Assembly (NCBI GenBank): GCA_018136815.1
Contig: CM030941.1
Coordinates: 2,896,984 to 2,960,983, forward strand
Direction: 5' to 3'
Origin: Isochrysis galbana
Lineage: Eukaryota > Haptophyta > Isochrysidales > Isochrysidaceae
Length of the DNA: 64,000 nucleotides
The translations under genes and the position numbers were made by a program. Shown one piece after another: positions 31,841-41,783 of this stretch. The first letter of the stretch is position 1. The number at the start of each line of letters is the position of its first letter. The notes under the pieces were generated by a model. It did no database searches and was not told the DNA's origin. It saw nothing but the letters and a program-made list of their open reading frames with translations.

Positions 31841-33280
31841 ATGCCGCTTTCGCCGCCGTCCTCGCCCTCGCTCAAGCCCGCCTGCCCGCCTTCCTCTGCT
31901 GACGGGCCTCAGCCCGTCAGCACCTCCGAACTCGTCTCCTCCGCCGCGCCTGCCGCCGGCATGGCCCCTTCCTCATTGCCCTCAGGCCCTATGGGCCATC
32001 ACAATTCGTCAGGTGTAGAATCATTCCCGGTGCGTCCCGCGCTGGACGTCTCAATGGGGGTCACCCCCACCTCTGCAGAGTCGGGCACCATGCCTGCCCT
32101 GCCCCCTTTCTCCTCTCCGGATGGGCATCCACCACCACCTTCACAGGGGGAGATGATGCCCTCCCTTCCCTCGCCTCCTGATCTCTCTGCGGTCCCCCCA
32201 CCATCATCTCCGCCATCGCCGCCGGAGCCCATGGAGGACAGGTCCAAGCCCGAGTCTCACCAGGGTGAGGATAATCCTCTGGAAGGATTCCTCCCCTCTT
32301 CTCGCGCATGCCTCGAGGCACCGCCACCCTTACCATCGGACTCGGAGGCCGCCTACGAGCCCTACCATGCCTCGCTCGAACGCCTCTCGGTCGCCTCGGT
32401 CGCCCCAAGTCAGCCGTCTCGTTGTGGAGAGGCCCCGGGCCTGATGCCCGACTCCCTTCTTCATCTCTCTCCTTCTCCACCGTCTGCTACGGTCCCGCCG
32501 CCAACTTCTTCGGCTTCACCACCGACTAGCTCGTCTGATGAATCGTTCGCTGACGGAGGGGTATTCGCCAATATGCCCTCCGTCGTACAACGCGCATTCC
32601 GTCGATTGTTCCGTTCTCAGCCTGCTCTATTCTCGTCCGACTCACTTCCGGCTGCCGCGTCCCGTTCTCTTCAGACGGCTCACACGTTGGTCGCCGCGTC
32701 TCCGTCCATTCCGGTCATTCGCAGTTTCGTTTCCGTTTCCACTACCACCGAGGTGGAGCTTCTCGCCGCCCTGGAAAGCATTCGCACTTGGCGACCGTAC
32801 CCGTACCTTTGGGGCCGACACTTCCGCCTCGTGATCGATCACCAAGCTCTCCGTTGGTTGCACACCATGAAGGACACCGTCCAGGGTGGGCCGGCGTCGC
32901 GCCTGATGCGATGGGCGCTCAAGTTGTCTGAGTACCGCTTCACCGTCGAGCACAAACCAGGCGCGAACCACAAAGATGCTGATGGCGTATCACGCTTGGT
33001 GGCAGCAGACGATGGGACGTCGGAGACGTCCGCTCCTAAGCAGGGGGGTGGGCAGCTGCTAGCCGCCGTCGTCCCTAACTCTCGCTCCACCACGGCATCG
33101 GATGGTCAGCCGCCAGCCGTCGCCGCCTCTCGTTCTCGTACCACAACGGCATCTAGTCTGCAGGCCGACGAACGGTCGTCCAGGTTGTCCTCTACGACCA
33201 GGGATTCTATCAACCTCTCCCAAGGCATCACTAGAATACTTCTCCGTATTCGAATACTGAGTACAATACAACGCTTTTGA
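31841..33280 (+). CDS. retroelement-derived ORF: Ser/Pro-rich protein ending in half an RNase H, 479 aa
   Basis: Continuous frame from ATG 31841 (open further upstream from a TTG at 31613). Residues 1-280 are Ser/Pro/Ala-rich with acidic patches, like a disordered Gag-type leader. About residues 300-390 hold the second half of a Ty3/gypsy-type RNase H: TEVELLAALESIRTWRPY, GRHFRLVIDHQALRWLHTM, RWALKLSEYRFTVEHKPG, and HKDADGVSR with its terminal catalytic Asp. The first part of RNase H (DASxxGxGAVL) and all of the reverse transcriptase are absent, so it cannot be an active polymerase. No integrase follows. It is either a deletion derivative that stays open by chance or a domesticated fragment. 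The CT-rich upstream sequence resembles host gene leaders. Confidence 0.7.
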   Translation: MPLSPPSSPSLKPACPPSSADGPQPVSTSELVSSAAPAAGMAPSSLPSGPMGHHNSSGVESFPVRPALDVSMGVTPTSAESGTMPALPPFSSPDGHPPPPSQGEMMPSLPSPPDLSAVPPPSSPPSPPEPMEDRSKPESHQGEDNPLEGFLPSSRACLEAPPPLPSDSEAAYEPYHASLERLSVASVAPSQPSRCGEAPGLMPDSLLHLSPSPPSATVPPPTSSASPPTSSSDESFADGGVFANMPSVVQRAFRRLFRSQPALFSSDSLPAAASRSLQTAHTLVAASPSIPVIRSFVSVSTTTEVELLAALESIRTWRPYPYLWGRHFRLVIDHQALRWLHTMKDTVQGGPASRLMRWALKLSEYRFTVEHKPGANHKDADGVSRLVAADDGTSETSAPKQGGGQLLAAVVPNSRSTTASDGQPPAVAASRSRTTTASSLQADERSSRLSSTTRDSINLSQGITRILLRIRILSTIQRF

Positions 33281-33385
33281 GGTGTATTCGTACTGTGAGT
33301 ACTCCGCGCTTTGAGTATTCGTACTCATGAATACAACAGGAAAAGGCCGTATTCAGTATTGCAATAGTATTCGAGTACTTTGGCG
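33225..33385. repeat. cluster of GTATTCG / AGTACT motifs
   Basis: About eight copies of gtattc or gaatac occur in ~150 bp, several extended to gtattcgtact or gtattcgagtac, with the palindrome gtattcgaatac-like at ~33247. The base composition is lower in GC than both sides. 33386-33760 otherwise holds only an A/C-rich stretch with small inverted repeats. Confidence 0.6.
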
Positions 33386-33760
33386 TATCTAGCCACTGAT
33401 TGACGTGCCTGCTGTCCGGACGGCGCGACGCGCGATGAGCGTCCGTGAGCCGCGCCACCAGCCTCTACTACACTAGCTTATTACACTAGTTAAGGTCTCA
33501 AACAAAGCAAGGGTAATAGTACTCCACACATAGCACATAGGACATAGGATATAGGTACACAGCACACAGCAGGTACGCAGGTACATGTGACATGTGCACA
33601 CCGAAGCCGACCGCCGACCACGACCATCAATGACCTGATCGCAAGACACAAAACACAAATACGTGCACACATACAAGCCTTAGGACACAGAAAGAATGGA
33701 CGACAAAATTAGGATTAGGATTCATTGCCGTTGTACACATCGAGAAGCTCTTGGTCTGCT

Positions 33761-34133
33761 TCAAGCTTCAAGTGCGGCCTTCCCATACTTCACGAGATAA
33801 CGGACACGAATGTCGGAGACGGTCGGAGTGGATGCCTTCTTGTTGAAGTGCACTCTCGTCAGCATGGAGAGCTTGTCAGAGCCAAGATTTGGATCGGCGA
33901 GCTTGCCTGCCAACGAAAAGATCTGCTCCACGTTGGCTTCGTGCGGCAGGTGCGACGCGCACTGCGCACTGCTTGAAGACGATGTAGTGCAATGGAAAGC
34001 TCTCCCTCAACTCCCACACATCATGTGCATCTCGTTGATGAAGTCATCGTCGTCACGGAACTTGTTGTGAATCTCGCGCGGCAAGTCCTTCCACCTGCGC
34101 ACCTCAGCTGTCACCACATCTTCGGTGTCGGTG
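33761..34133 (-). pseudogene. hAT transposase C-terminal remnant
   Basis: On the minus strand 34100-33761 reads, across at least two frame shifts, RRWKDLPREIHNKF, then a segment with FPLHYIVFK, then ANVEQIFSLAGKL and LTRVHFNKK before a TGA. This is the hAT dimerisation domain order (fP.L...A, s.ErvFS.ag, lv.....), with the usual E(R)xFS present as EQIFS. No intact frame remains. Its 5' side is cut by dispersed repeat copy d. Confidence 0.7.
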
Positions 34134-34134
34134 T

Positions 34135-34307
34135 CAGGCGGCTTGTCTTCATTTGGTCTCCTTTCCCTTAGGGTTTCTTCCCCTCCCGTGGGGACTCTCA
34201 CCCTACCATGAGCCCCCCGCGAGAACCCCGAAGGAGAGGCCCAGGAGCACCACGTACGCGACGAGAACGGCGTCGCCTTGGCTCGGCATGAGGGCGCGCC
34301 CCGAGAG
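34135..34307 (-). repeat. dispersed ~170-bp repeat, copy d
   Basis: Runs from caggcggcttgtcttcatttgg to gcatgagggcgcgccccgagag, the same two ends as copy c. It sits against the hAT remnant at 34133. Confidence 0.85.
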
Positions 34308-35196
34308 CCCCCCCGCCCCCGCCCTCTCTCCCCTCCCCCTCTCTTTCTCTCTTTCTCTCCAAGCACGCGTAAGTGCAAGTGCGCGCATATATATGTTCAT
34401 GTTCAGTGCGCGGTGCATGAGTGCTCGCGTTACCATTCAAAAACGGAGACAAAAATGGAACGGCTTGCAAAAACGGCAAAAACGGCCTGTTTTTCGCCTT
34501 CGTAGAAAAACGGTGAATACGTTTCTCCCATCTAGGTGAGCCACCCCCGGTCGCCTGCCACAACCACAACCCCCCACAAGCCTCCTTTCGCACTTCCGCG
34601 CCCTCCGTGCGTCGTTCGCAATGCTCGTTGTCATTTCCAACATGGGTCCCGAGGAAAGCTCCATGAGCTCCCCGCAAGAACCGCGTTCCGCGCTAGCTGC
34701 CAGCGCGCCCTCACAAGCAAATTCTCAAAGTGCAAAGTGAGATCAGCCTTGCTCTGACAGCACGGAAAGCGTCCATGTGAGCCACCCCTCTCACTCAAAA
34801 AAGAGAAAAAGGCCGGCCGGCCTAAGGAATCACAAGGGACAACTTTCATGCAGTTGGGGCAACCTCTAGATGTCAATCGGGCAGTTTTCAGATGAACTCT
34901 GAGAAAAAGCGTCTTGTGCATGAAGCATGAAGCTCCAGCCTCTACTAGAAAAACTAGGGGCAGCCTCTCGTCGGGGGATAGGAGGCGAAACGGTCGCGCG
35001 GCGGAGATTCGGCCGAACGCTCGAGCGCTTCAGACGGCGGGGGTCTCTCTCTCCCCTTTCCTCTTCCCCAAGCAGAGGACGGAGGGGGGGGGGGGGGTGC
35101 AGAGAGAAGAGAGGAGCAGAGATAGCAGAGGAAACAGAGGAGAGAGCGAGAGGGAAGGGGAGAAGGAAGGGGAGGGAGGAAGGGAGGGAGGGAGGA

Positions 35197-35229
<33 letters not shown>

Positions 35230-35258
35230 GAGAACGGGGAGAGAGAGAGAGTAGAGCG
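34308..35258 (+). promoter_or_regulatory. intergenic, then GA-rich leader of the alveolin-like gene
   Basis: 34308-35080 shows nothing recognised apart from short CT and G runs. 35085-35095 is a G run. 35150-35256 is nearly pure purine ((ga)n, (gga)n, (aggg)n) ending three bases before ATG 35259. Confidence 0.5.
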
Positions 35259-37160
35259 ATGGAGGCGCAGTCGTGGGAGGAGGTAGGCTTCGAGCAGGAG
35301 ACGCAGGCGATGCACGCCGAGAGCGCGGCTCTTGCGACTCCGCCACCAGCTCCGCCAGCTCCACTGGCAGCTCTACCAGCTCCGCCGCCAGCCCCGCCAG
35401 CCCCGCTAGCCCCGCCAGCCCCGCCACTCCATGGAGGCACTCTGATCCGCACCAAGCCCAAGCCAGCCGTCGAGAGGATCCAGCTCGATCAGATCAAGGA
35501 AGTGGAGGTCATCGTCGAGAAGCTGGTCGAAAGGCAGGTCGAGGTGCCAAAGATGGTGCCCGTCCCCGTAGAGGTCATCCGCGAGCTCGCCGTTGAGGTG
35601 ATACGAGAGGTTGAGAAGCCGGTGGTGAAGGAGGTGTATGTCGAGGTGCCGGTGGAGACCATAAGGGAAGTGGTGAAGATTGTCGAGATCCCCAAGATCG
35701 TTGAGGTCGAAAAGATTAAGGAGATTGTGCTCGAGCAGATTAGGGTGGTCGAGAAGCCAATCTATCACACCGTGTACGAGGAGCGGATCAAAGAAGTGGA
35801 AGTCGTGAAGGAGGTCGTGGTTGAGAAGGTGGTCGAGAAGGTGGTGGAAAAGCCGTACGAGGTGATTGTTGAGAAGCCTGTGCATATTGTCAAGGAGATT
35901 GTGAAGGGTGTCCCGTACGAGGTTATCAAGGAGATCGAAGTGGTAAAAGAGGTCCCTGTCGAGGTGATCAAGGAGGTCGAGGTTGAGAAGATTGTGTACA
36001 TCGATCGTGAGGTTCCTGTGGAAAGGGAAAGGATTGTGCGGGAGATCATCGAAGTTGTCAAGGAGGTGCCGGTCGAGGTGGAGAAGATTGTGGAGAAGGT
36101 GATCGTCAAGGAGGTGCCGGTCGAGGTCGAGAAGATTGTGGAAAAGGTTGTGGAGAAGGAGGTGATCAAGGAGGTGCCGATCGAGGTTGAAAAGATTGTG
36201 ATCAAGGAGGTACCCGTCGAGAAGATTGTGGAGAAAGTGGTTTTCAAGCAGGCTCCCGCCGAGGCCGTGCGCGAAATTCCCGTTGGCCAGGTAGTATCTG
36301 GGCTCAGAGACGAACAGCAGCAGCGCGCCACAGTGAGGGAGGCGAACCCTCAGCTGGTGGCAGCCAACGCGGTGGTGGCACGAGAGAATGCCGCAGGAGA
36401 GGAGGACGCCGAAGCCAAGGCGGAGGCAGCGCTCGAGGAAGAGCGGCAGGCGGCAGCCAAGCAGGCAGAGATCGAGGCGCGGGAGGCGGAGCGGGAGCTC
36501 GAGCTCGAGCTCGCCGCCCAGGCCAAGGCGCGGGAGATTGAGAGTGCGGAAGCGGACGCTGCTGCTGCGTCAAAGAAGCTTGCCGATGCCGCTGACGCTG
36601 ACGCCGATGACATCACGGACCGTCCGCTGCAATCGGCGTCGGGCATCCACCCGTGGGACGGCCGCGACGCCGATTCGCACCTCATCGCACCCGCCGTGCC
36701 GGTGCACGTGGGTAGCCACGTTGCACCAGTACCATTGCTCAAAAAGAAGCCCGTTCGTGATGGCGGCGCACCCCGTGGTGGCGAAGCCAAGGGGCGGTCG
36801 AGCAGTGGAAGCAAGCTAGCCCACAGGCCCAGTACAATGGCGGCACTCGCGGCCGAGCGTCGCGCCTCCACCTCCGCCTCCAGGACGCCGAGTTTCTCAG
36901 CCCTTGGACCATCAGGGGACGCCATTGACGATTTGATTGCCGACGCACTCGGCGAGGCCGACCGCTCCTCCTCGCCTACATACCGTTCTCCACCCTCGGG
37001 GGCCTTCCGCTCTCGCTTCCCGTACAATCGCGCATCGAGTGCGAGGAACTACGCACTGGAGTCACCGCCGGTGGTGAGGGGGATACTGCCGAATAGCGGC
37101 GGGAGGCCCAACTCAGCGTCCGTGAGCCGACAAGCGCTGAATCGACCGCAGCGACGGTGA
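35259..37160 (+). CDS. alveolin/articulin-type (epiplastin) cytoskeletal protein, 633 aa
   Basis: Single exon. ATG 35259 follows the GA tract; the frame is open further upstream but low complexity. Residues ~20-65 are an Ala/Pro-rich linker. Residues ~75-350 are Val/Glu/Lys/Pro repeats of the type EKIVEVP, KEVPVEV, EKVVEKPY, more than thirty in a row, with Pro every 6-12 residues. This composition defines alveolins (EKIVEVP in alveolates) and the related articulins (VPV repeats), which build the membrane skeleton under the plasma membrane. Residues ~355-450 form an Ala/Glu coiled coil. The tail is Ser/Arg-rich and probably phosphorylated. Membership in the broad epiplastin class is clear from composition; the exact subfamily is not. 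There is no membrane segment. Confidence 0.82.
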   Translation: MEAQSWEEVGFEQETQAMHAESAALATPPPAPPAPLAALPAPPPAPPAPLAPPAPPLHGGTLIRTKPKPAVERIQLDQIKEVEVIVEKLVERQVEVPKMVPVPVEVIRELAVEVIREVEKPVVKEVYVEVPVETIREVVKIVEIPKIVEVEKIKEIVLEQIRVVEKPIYHTVYEERIKEVEVVKEVVVEKVVEKVVEKPYEVIVEKPVHIVKEIVKGVPYEVIKEIEVVKEVPVEVIKEVEVEKIVYIDREVPVERERIVREIIEVVKEVPVEVEKIVEKVIVKEVPVEVEKIVEKVVEKEVIKEVPIEVEKIVIKEVPVEKIVEKVVFKQAPAEAVREIPVGQVVSGLRDEQQQRATVREANPQLVAANAVVARENAAGEEDAEAKAEAALEEERQAAAKQAEIEAREAERELELELAAQAKAREIESAEADAAAASKKLADAADADADDITDRPLQSASGIHPWDGRDADSHLIAPAVPVHVGSHVAPVPLLKKKPVRDGGAPRGGEAKGRSSSGSKLAHRPSTMAALAAERRASTSASRTPSFSALGPSGDAIDDLIADALGEADRSSSPTYRSPPSGAFRSRFPYNRASSARNYALESPPVVRGILPNSGGRPNSASVSRQALNRPQRR

Positions 37161-37784
37161 GCATCAAATCTCAGCGAGTTGCGATGAGCGCCAAGACGTG
37201 GACAGCTGCATGCTTCAATGGTCGACTATTTACGACGATATCCCAAAATTCTACTTCAACTCACTCCTCTTACTCGTGACGATGATGACCGCTGCCGAAG
37301 ATGACCGACGATGATAAAGCAACCCCCCTACACACACATACGCACGCGCACACCCACCCACCCACCACGCGGTGTGCCATGCTTCTTTTTGATACCGATG
37401 CGCAGATGCTTTGCGCGATCCAGTGTTGTGTGATAATGATGTGCAAGCATGGCGAGATTTTTTGTGTCAATTCAACAAAAATACCTATCAAATTTCTCCA
37501 CGAGCATCAAACAAGTATACAAAATTCATGCACTCATGGCGTAGGGGCTATAAGACCGCCGTGCGTTCGCAAGAGGGTGCAACTCGAGGTTCCCTTTTTT
37601 TGTCACATCCCTCCCGTCTATTTAGGTATATAATTTCTACTGACCCCCAACGCTTAGCCCCTAACTCGGACACTCTTCCCACTTGGCCCAAAGTAACATG
37701 CCCAATCACTTTTTGTTGCACATGAAGAAGGGCACGTTATGTTGATATACTTGTAGAGTCCAGAAAGCCGCAGACAAAATCCGT
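37161..37784. other. intergenic
   Basis: 37325-37365 is a (CA)n/(CCCA)n run. 37570-37650 weakly resembles 55345-55425 (gagggtgcaac, aggtt, ttctact, gaccccc), perhaps a shared transposon fragment. No gene is supported. Confidence 0.4.
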
Positions 37785-38395
37785 ATTATGGGAGAGCCCC
37801 CACACCGGAAGAACCACTAGATGGGTGAGACACCCGCACTACCCCACGCACGAAGAAGGCAGCGCGACACGCACAATGGGGACCGGCCTCCTCCACTGGA
37901 CGGCACACGTGAGAGCCCTCCAAGCGAAATGGATACTAAACTATTTAAACGCAGCAGAAAGCTATATGGAAACACGCGCTCGACGCGTGGTTCTACCGGA
38001 CCGGGCTAGGCCGCGGAGCCGTCTTCTCTACGGTCCCACTAAAGACGCTAACGCGCAGCATAGAGGCAACCCGGCACTCCCGGCATTCTGGAAAGACGCC
38101 CTAACGAACTTCAGAGCGCTAAAGATAAGCCGCCCGCACCTCTCCAGGGAAGGAGAGCTCTCACAGCCGCTGTGGCACAACCGCCACGACTCCCCGCCGA
38201 TCACCCGTCCCGCGTGGATCAGCCTTTGGGAATCCCTCCAAACACATGTCGCGCACAATGTCTACAAAGACGAAAACTTCACCGAACCTTACACGCAAGA
38301 AGAATGCGCACGATACGTAGAACACCTCCCCCCACCCATGGAAGGGGCGGGGCCGGGCTAACGCACGAGAGGAGTGGCCGCAAGGCCGGATGAGA
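37785..38395 (+). mobile_element. LINE copy 3, internal fragment
   Basis: 37876-38361 encodes a peptide that follows the LINE at 57091-59631 from the region after the reverse transcriptase: ALQAKWILNYLN, then LPAFWKDALTNFRAL, PLWHNRHDSPPI and WESLQTHVAHNVYKD, against ALQAIWIIRYLN, LPAFWKQALENFRRV, PVWHNLFHKAP and WESLQTVIVHNTI. It carries neither the FADD motif nor the zinc tail. 38396-38662 is the 3' side of the RING gene, with no other feature. Confidence 0.75.
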
Positions 38396-38662
38396 GGAGG
38401 GAGATGGGAACGGGCGTGGGTTCAACGTAGTCATGCTAGGGGCCCGCGCGCGAGGCGAGAATATTAAGAGGTTGCTTTTTTATGCTTAATTTTAGGGCCA
38501 CGACCACAAGAGCACGAGGATCGAGCTGAAGACGAGTGGTGTCCTGGCTGAGATGGATCACAACTAGGTAAAAACTCAACAGTACGCAACGGCGCAACAG
38601 TCGCACAAGCCCTGCAAATGCTTCCGTCTGATGACGGACTCATCACAGGAGCACGGCGCGCA

Positions 38663-40763
38663 CTATGCTGACGCCGAACTGTTCTCACCCGACCGGCGGA
38701 CTGATGAGTGCGCAGTTTCGACACCGCTCGCCGGCTTGGACACTTCGACCTGCGGCGAATTCGTGTGCCCCGACCAGCGGACGGGGGAGTTATCAGTATC
38801 GGGCATGCTCGCCGGCTTAGACACCTTGATCTGAAGAAGCGAGTCGATAAACTGCCGGCAAATGGGGCACCGGTTCGATTGCACGCGGAGCACGCGCGCG
38901 CACCCGGCGCACATACACATGTGGCGGCAGGGTAAAACGGTTGTGTCCTTCGTCTCTGACATGCAGATGACACACTCTGCCCCACCACACATGTCGTCCT
39001 CGTTTTCAACCGATCCATCCACCGAGGTTGCGGTATCAGATTCTGCCGAGGCCACTGATCGTGAGCGTGTCTGATCGATCCCATAAATCTCTTGCAGCTC
39101 GTACGAGTTGGATCCTACCTGAATTTTTTGCTTGATCGGCTTGATCACCCATCGCGATGGCATATTCGAATCTTGAGCTGGCACGCGTTGCAGGGTAGCG
39201 AACGTGGTCTGGGATTGCGCCGAGTCTGCTTGTGACGAGATCGCTTCGAGGGCAATTATCACGGGGTATCGATCGTTGGCCGTGTTGGAACGCGCGGGCG
39301 TGCTCGTGCCTTGCGACTGGGATTCACGCGGCGGCGTCCAAGTGAGTGCGCTCTCATTGTAGCGGGTGACGTCAAGAGGGTGGGTGATTGGGACACGGTA
39401 CTTTTGAGCTAACCCCTTCCCACGCGTTTCTTTTGGGGGCACACTATCTGCGTGCAGAGCAGAGTAGCCGCTGAGCGACCCATCCGCCGCTGTGGTTTCA
39501 ACAGCTGCGTAGTAGACCCCGATTTTGCAGCTTGATGATGCGTCAAATGTGAACTCGATGAAAAGTTTGTTCGGATCTGAATCATCAGGCACGACCCTGA
39601 GCGTCGGCTTCTTCAGGTTGACCTCGTTTCGTATGGTGTATGTTTTTTGCACCGACGGGAAGGCGCCCATTTGACCCTGCCGCTGGGCTGCACCTCCATA
39701 ACCATACCCATGTTCCGGTCGCATTCCCTCGAGTAGCTGCGCGTGTACCTGTGCCGGGAGCGGCCTTCGAGCACTAGTTGACAATATCTGGTTCACACCG
39801 GGATACAGGTTGCCTGCCCCGTTGTTTGTCTGAGAGCACAAGGTGGGGAGGCTGCACGTGAAAATCGCGCAAGATCTCGAGCTAGGCGACGGTTCTCTGC
39901 GAGCGAATGGTGTAGGCTCAACGGGTTTGCTGCATGAAGGAGAGAGGGAAGGGGGTGGGAGGCGAAAGGTGTTCCCACGAAGCCGAGGTGCTGTGACGAT
40001 AGTGACAATGAGCCAATAGGACGACTGGCATGCGGAAGGGGATGCTCGGATCCTACTCTCGACGGCCAACCGCAATGAGGGTAGGGTAACCGAGCCAAGG
40101 GGTGAGTAGGAGAGGGGGATCGTGAACGCGCTACAGCGCCTGGATGTCGCACCCCTTCCCTTCCTCTGCTACTTTCGGCGGTCCCCTGCCTACTCTGCTA
40201 GTTGCGGCGGAGAGCGAAGACGGTGAGGGGGGGGGGGGGAGGAATCGAACAGAGAGGGAACGGAACTTCGTGGGGGAGAGAAGGAAGAACATGTAGGAAA
40301 AGGGAGAGTGGGGGGGGGGGGGGGGGGGGGGGGGGGTGCGGGAGAGTGCCAAGTGGAGAGGGAGAGGGAGGGGGGGAAGCGGGAGAGGGCGGTGCCCCCC
40401 CCCCCCCCCCTTCCCCCCGCCCCTCTCCTCCCCCGCTCATCCCCTCTGCCCCTCACCGCCGGCCCACCCCAACCGCTGCAACCATGGGCACCCCCCCATG
40501 GGCACCCCCCCCCCACCACCCCCTGCCTCGCCCCTCCTGTCCCCCCCGCCTCCTCCCACCCACCCACACCCACCCACCCTATTCCCCCCCCCCCGCCCCT
40601 TATTCCGTCCCTTCCCCCCTCCCCCCCTCTCCCTCCCTCTTCCCCCCCCCTCTCTCACCTGTCTCCTCTGGCTGGCAGGCGGAGGCTGCGGCTGTGGTGG
40701 CGGTGGGGGTGGGGGTGGGGAGGGCTCGGCTCGCTGGCCGGCTCTGCTGGTGATGTTCCCCAT
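38663..40763 (-). CDS. MGRN1/LUL-type RING E3 ubiquitin ligase, 423 aa
   Basis: Two exons, 40763-40659 and 39829-38663, with an 829-bp intron (gacag|gtgagag ... gtgctctcag|aca), phase 0. Exon 1 starts MGNITSR, an N-myristoylation signal, then a poly-Pro stretch, exactly as in plant LUL and animal MGRN1/RNF157 proteins. Exon 2 has the family's middle domain (IRNEVNLKKPTLRV) and, at about 320-361, a C3HC5-type RING: CVICMSETKDTTVLPCRHMC, then CAGCARVL and CPICRQ. Family members ubiquitinate endosomal or plasma-membrane cargo, so a membrane-associated ligase is likely. The last ~60 residues contain two imperfect copies of a 24-residue unit (VSKPAS...S(P/S)VRxSG). The intron holds a G27 run (40310-40336) and a C14 run (40396-40410). 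If exon 1 is wrong, the minus-strand frame is open from 40075. Confidence 0.85.
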
Positions 40764-40888
40764 CGGGAAGAGCTAGGCCGGAGAGGTGGTTGGGGGTTGG
40801 AGGGAACTACAGCCGCCGCCGCCGTCTCTCTCTCCCTTCTCTCTCTCTCTCTCTCTCATCTCTTCTCTCTCTAAACTCTCTCTCTTCT

Positions 40889-40928
<40 letters not shown>

Positions 40929-41683
40929 CCCAGGAGATCCCCCATAGTAGTCGTCCCGCTCTTCTTCTATGGCTGGAGAGCCTCTCCTCTCCTTCCACAC
41001 CTCTTCCTCCTCTTTCTTTCACTCTCCGGGTGTGTTCCTTTATTCTCCCATCCTCCCTCTCCTTTGCGCCGCCTTCTCTCCCCGTCCTCCACAGTCTCTC
41101 CTCAGCCGCTCCAGAGCCCTCGGAACGGCGGCCGAACTCTCACCTCTCCACCCCCCACTTCCCTTCTCTTTCCCCAAGAACCCCCCACCCCTCCTCTTCT
41201 TCTCTCCTGGGCTCAACCCTTTCTCTCTTCTCTTCCGTTGCTCTAGAGCCCTCTGTCACGGCGGCTGAACTCTCCTCTCTCTCTCTCTCTCCCTCTCTCT
41301 CTCTCTCCGCCCTCCCTCCCTTCCTTCTCTTCCCCCCCTCTCTCTTCTCCCTCTCTCCTGGGTTTACTCTCTCTCCTCACCCCCCTCTCTCCCCCGCTGT
41401 GCCTCCCTTCCCCCCCCTTCCCACCCTCTCTCTCTCTCTCTCTCTCCGCCACAATCACGGGGACCCCACACCCCCCGCGGCTCTCTTCCTCTCCCTCTCC
41501 TTAGTTGAAATGTCTGTGTACTTAATATATTGAGTCTGTGTGCAGATTTGGTGTTTTCCCCCTCTCCCTCTCTCCCGCATCTTGTTTTGCCCCCTCAGTC
41601 TGCCTCGGCAAACGGGCTGAGACTCGCCTTATTCTAGGAGTACTCTATCCAAAGAAGAGAGGAGGCTTCCATCGGGGCCTCGA
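40764..41683 (+). repeat. CT-rich low-complexity block up to the assembly gap
   Basis: 40822-40925 is (CT)n, 41270-41310 and 41425-41450 are further CT runs, and the rest is pyrimidine-rich. It is upstream of the RING gene on the minus strand, where it reads GA. No coding region is supported, although ORFs run through the repeats. Confidence 0.7.
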
Positions 41684-41783
41684 NNNNNNNNNNNNNNNNN
41701 NNNNNNNNNNNNNNNNNNNNNNNNNNNNNNNNNNNNNNNNNNNNNNNNNNNNNNNNNNNNNNNNNNNNNNNNNNNNNNNNNNN
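41684..41783. other. assembly gap (100 N)
   Basis: Exactly 100 N, the usual placeholder for a gap of unknown size. It cuts the gene at 41784-42458. Confidence 0.99.

Noticed and set aside
35030-36331. Ser/Thr-rich minus-strand ORFs opposite the alveolin-like gene
   Set aside because: Antisense of the Val/Glu/Lys repeat, and periodic only for that reason.
38872-38885. ggttcgattgcacg as a tRNA T-arm
   Set aside because: No acceptor or anticodon stem can be drawn around it; it lies in the coding sequence of the RING gene.
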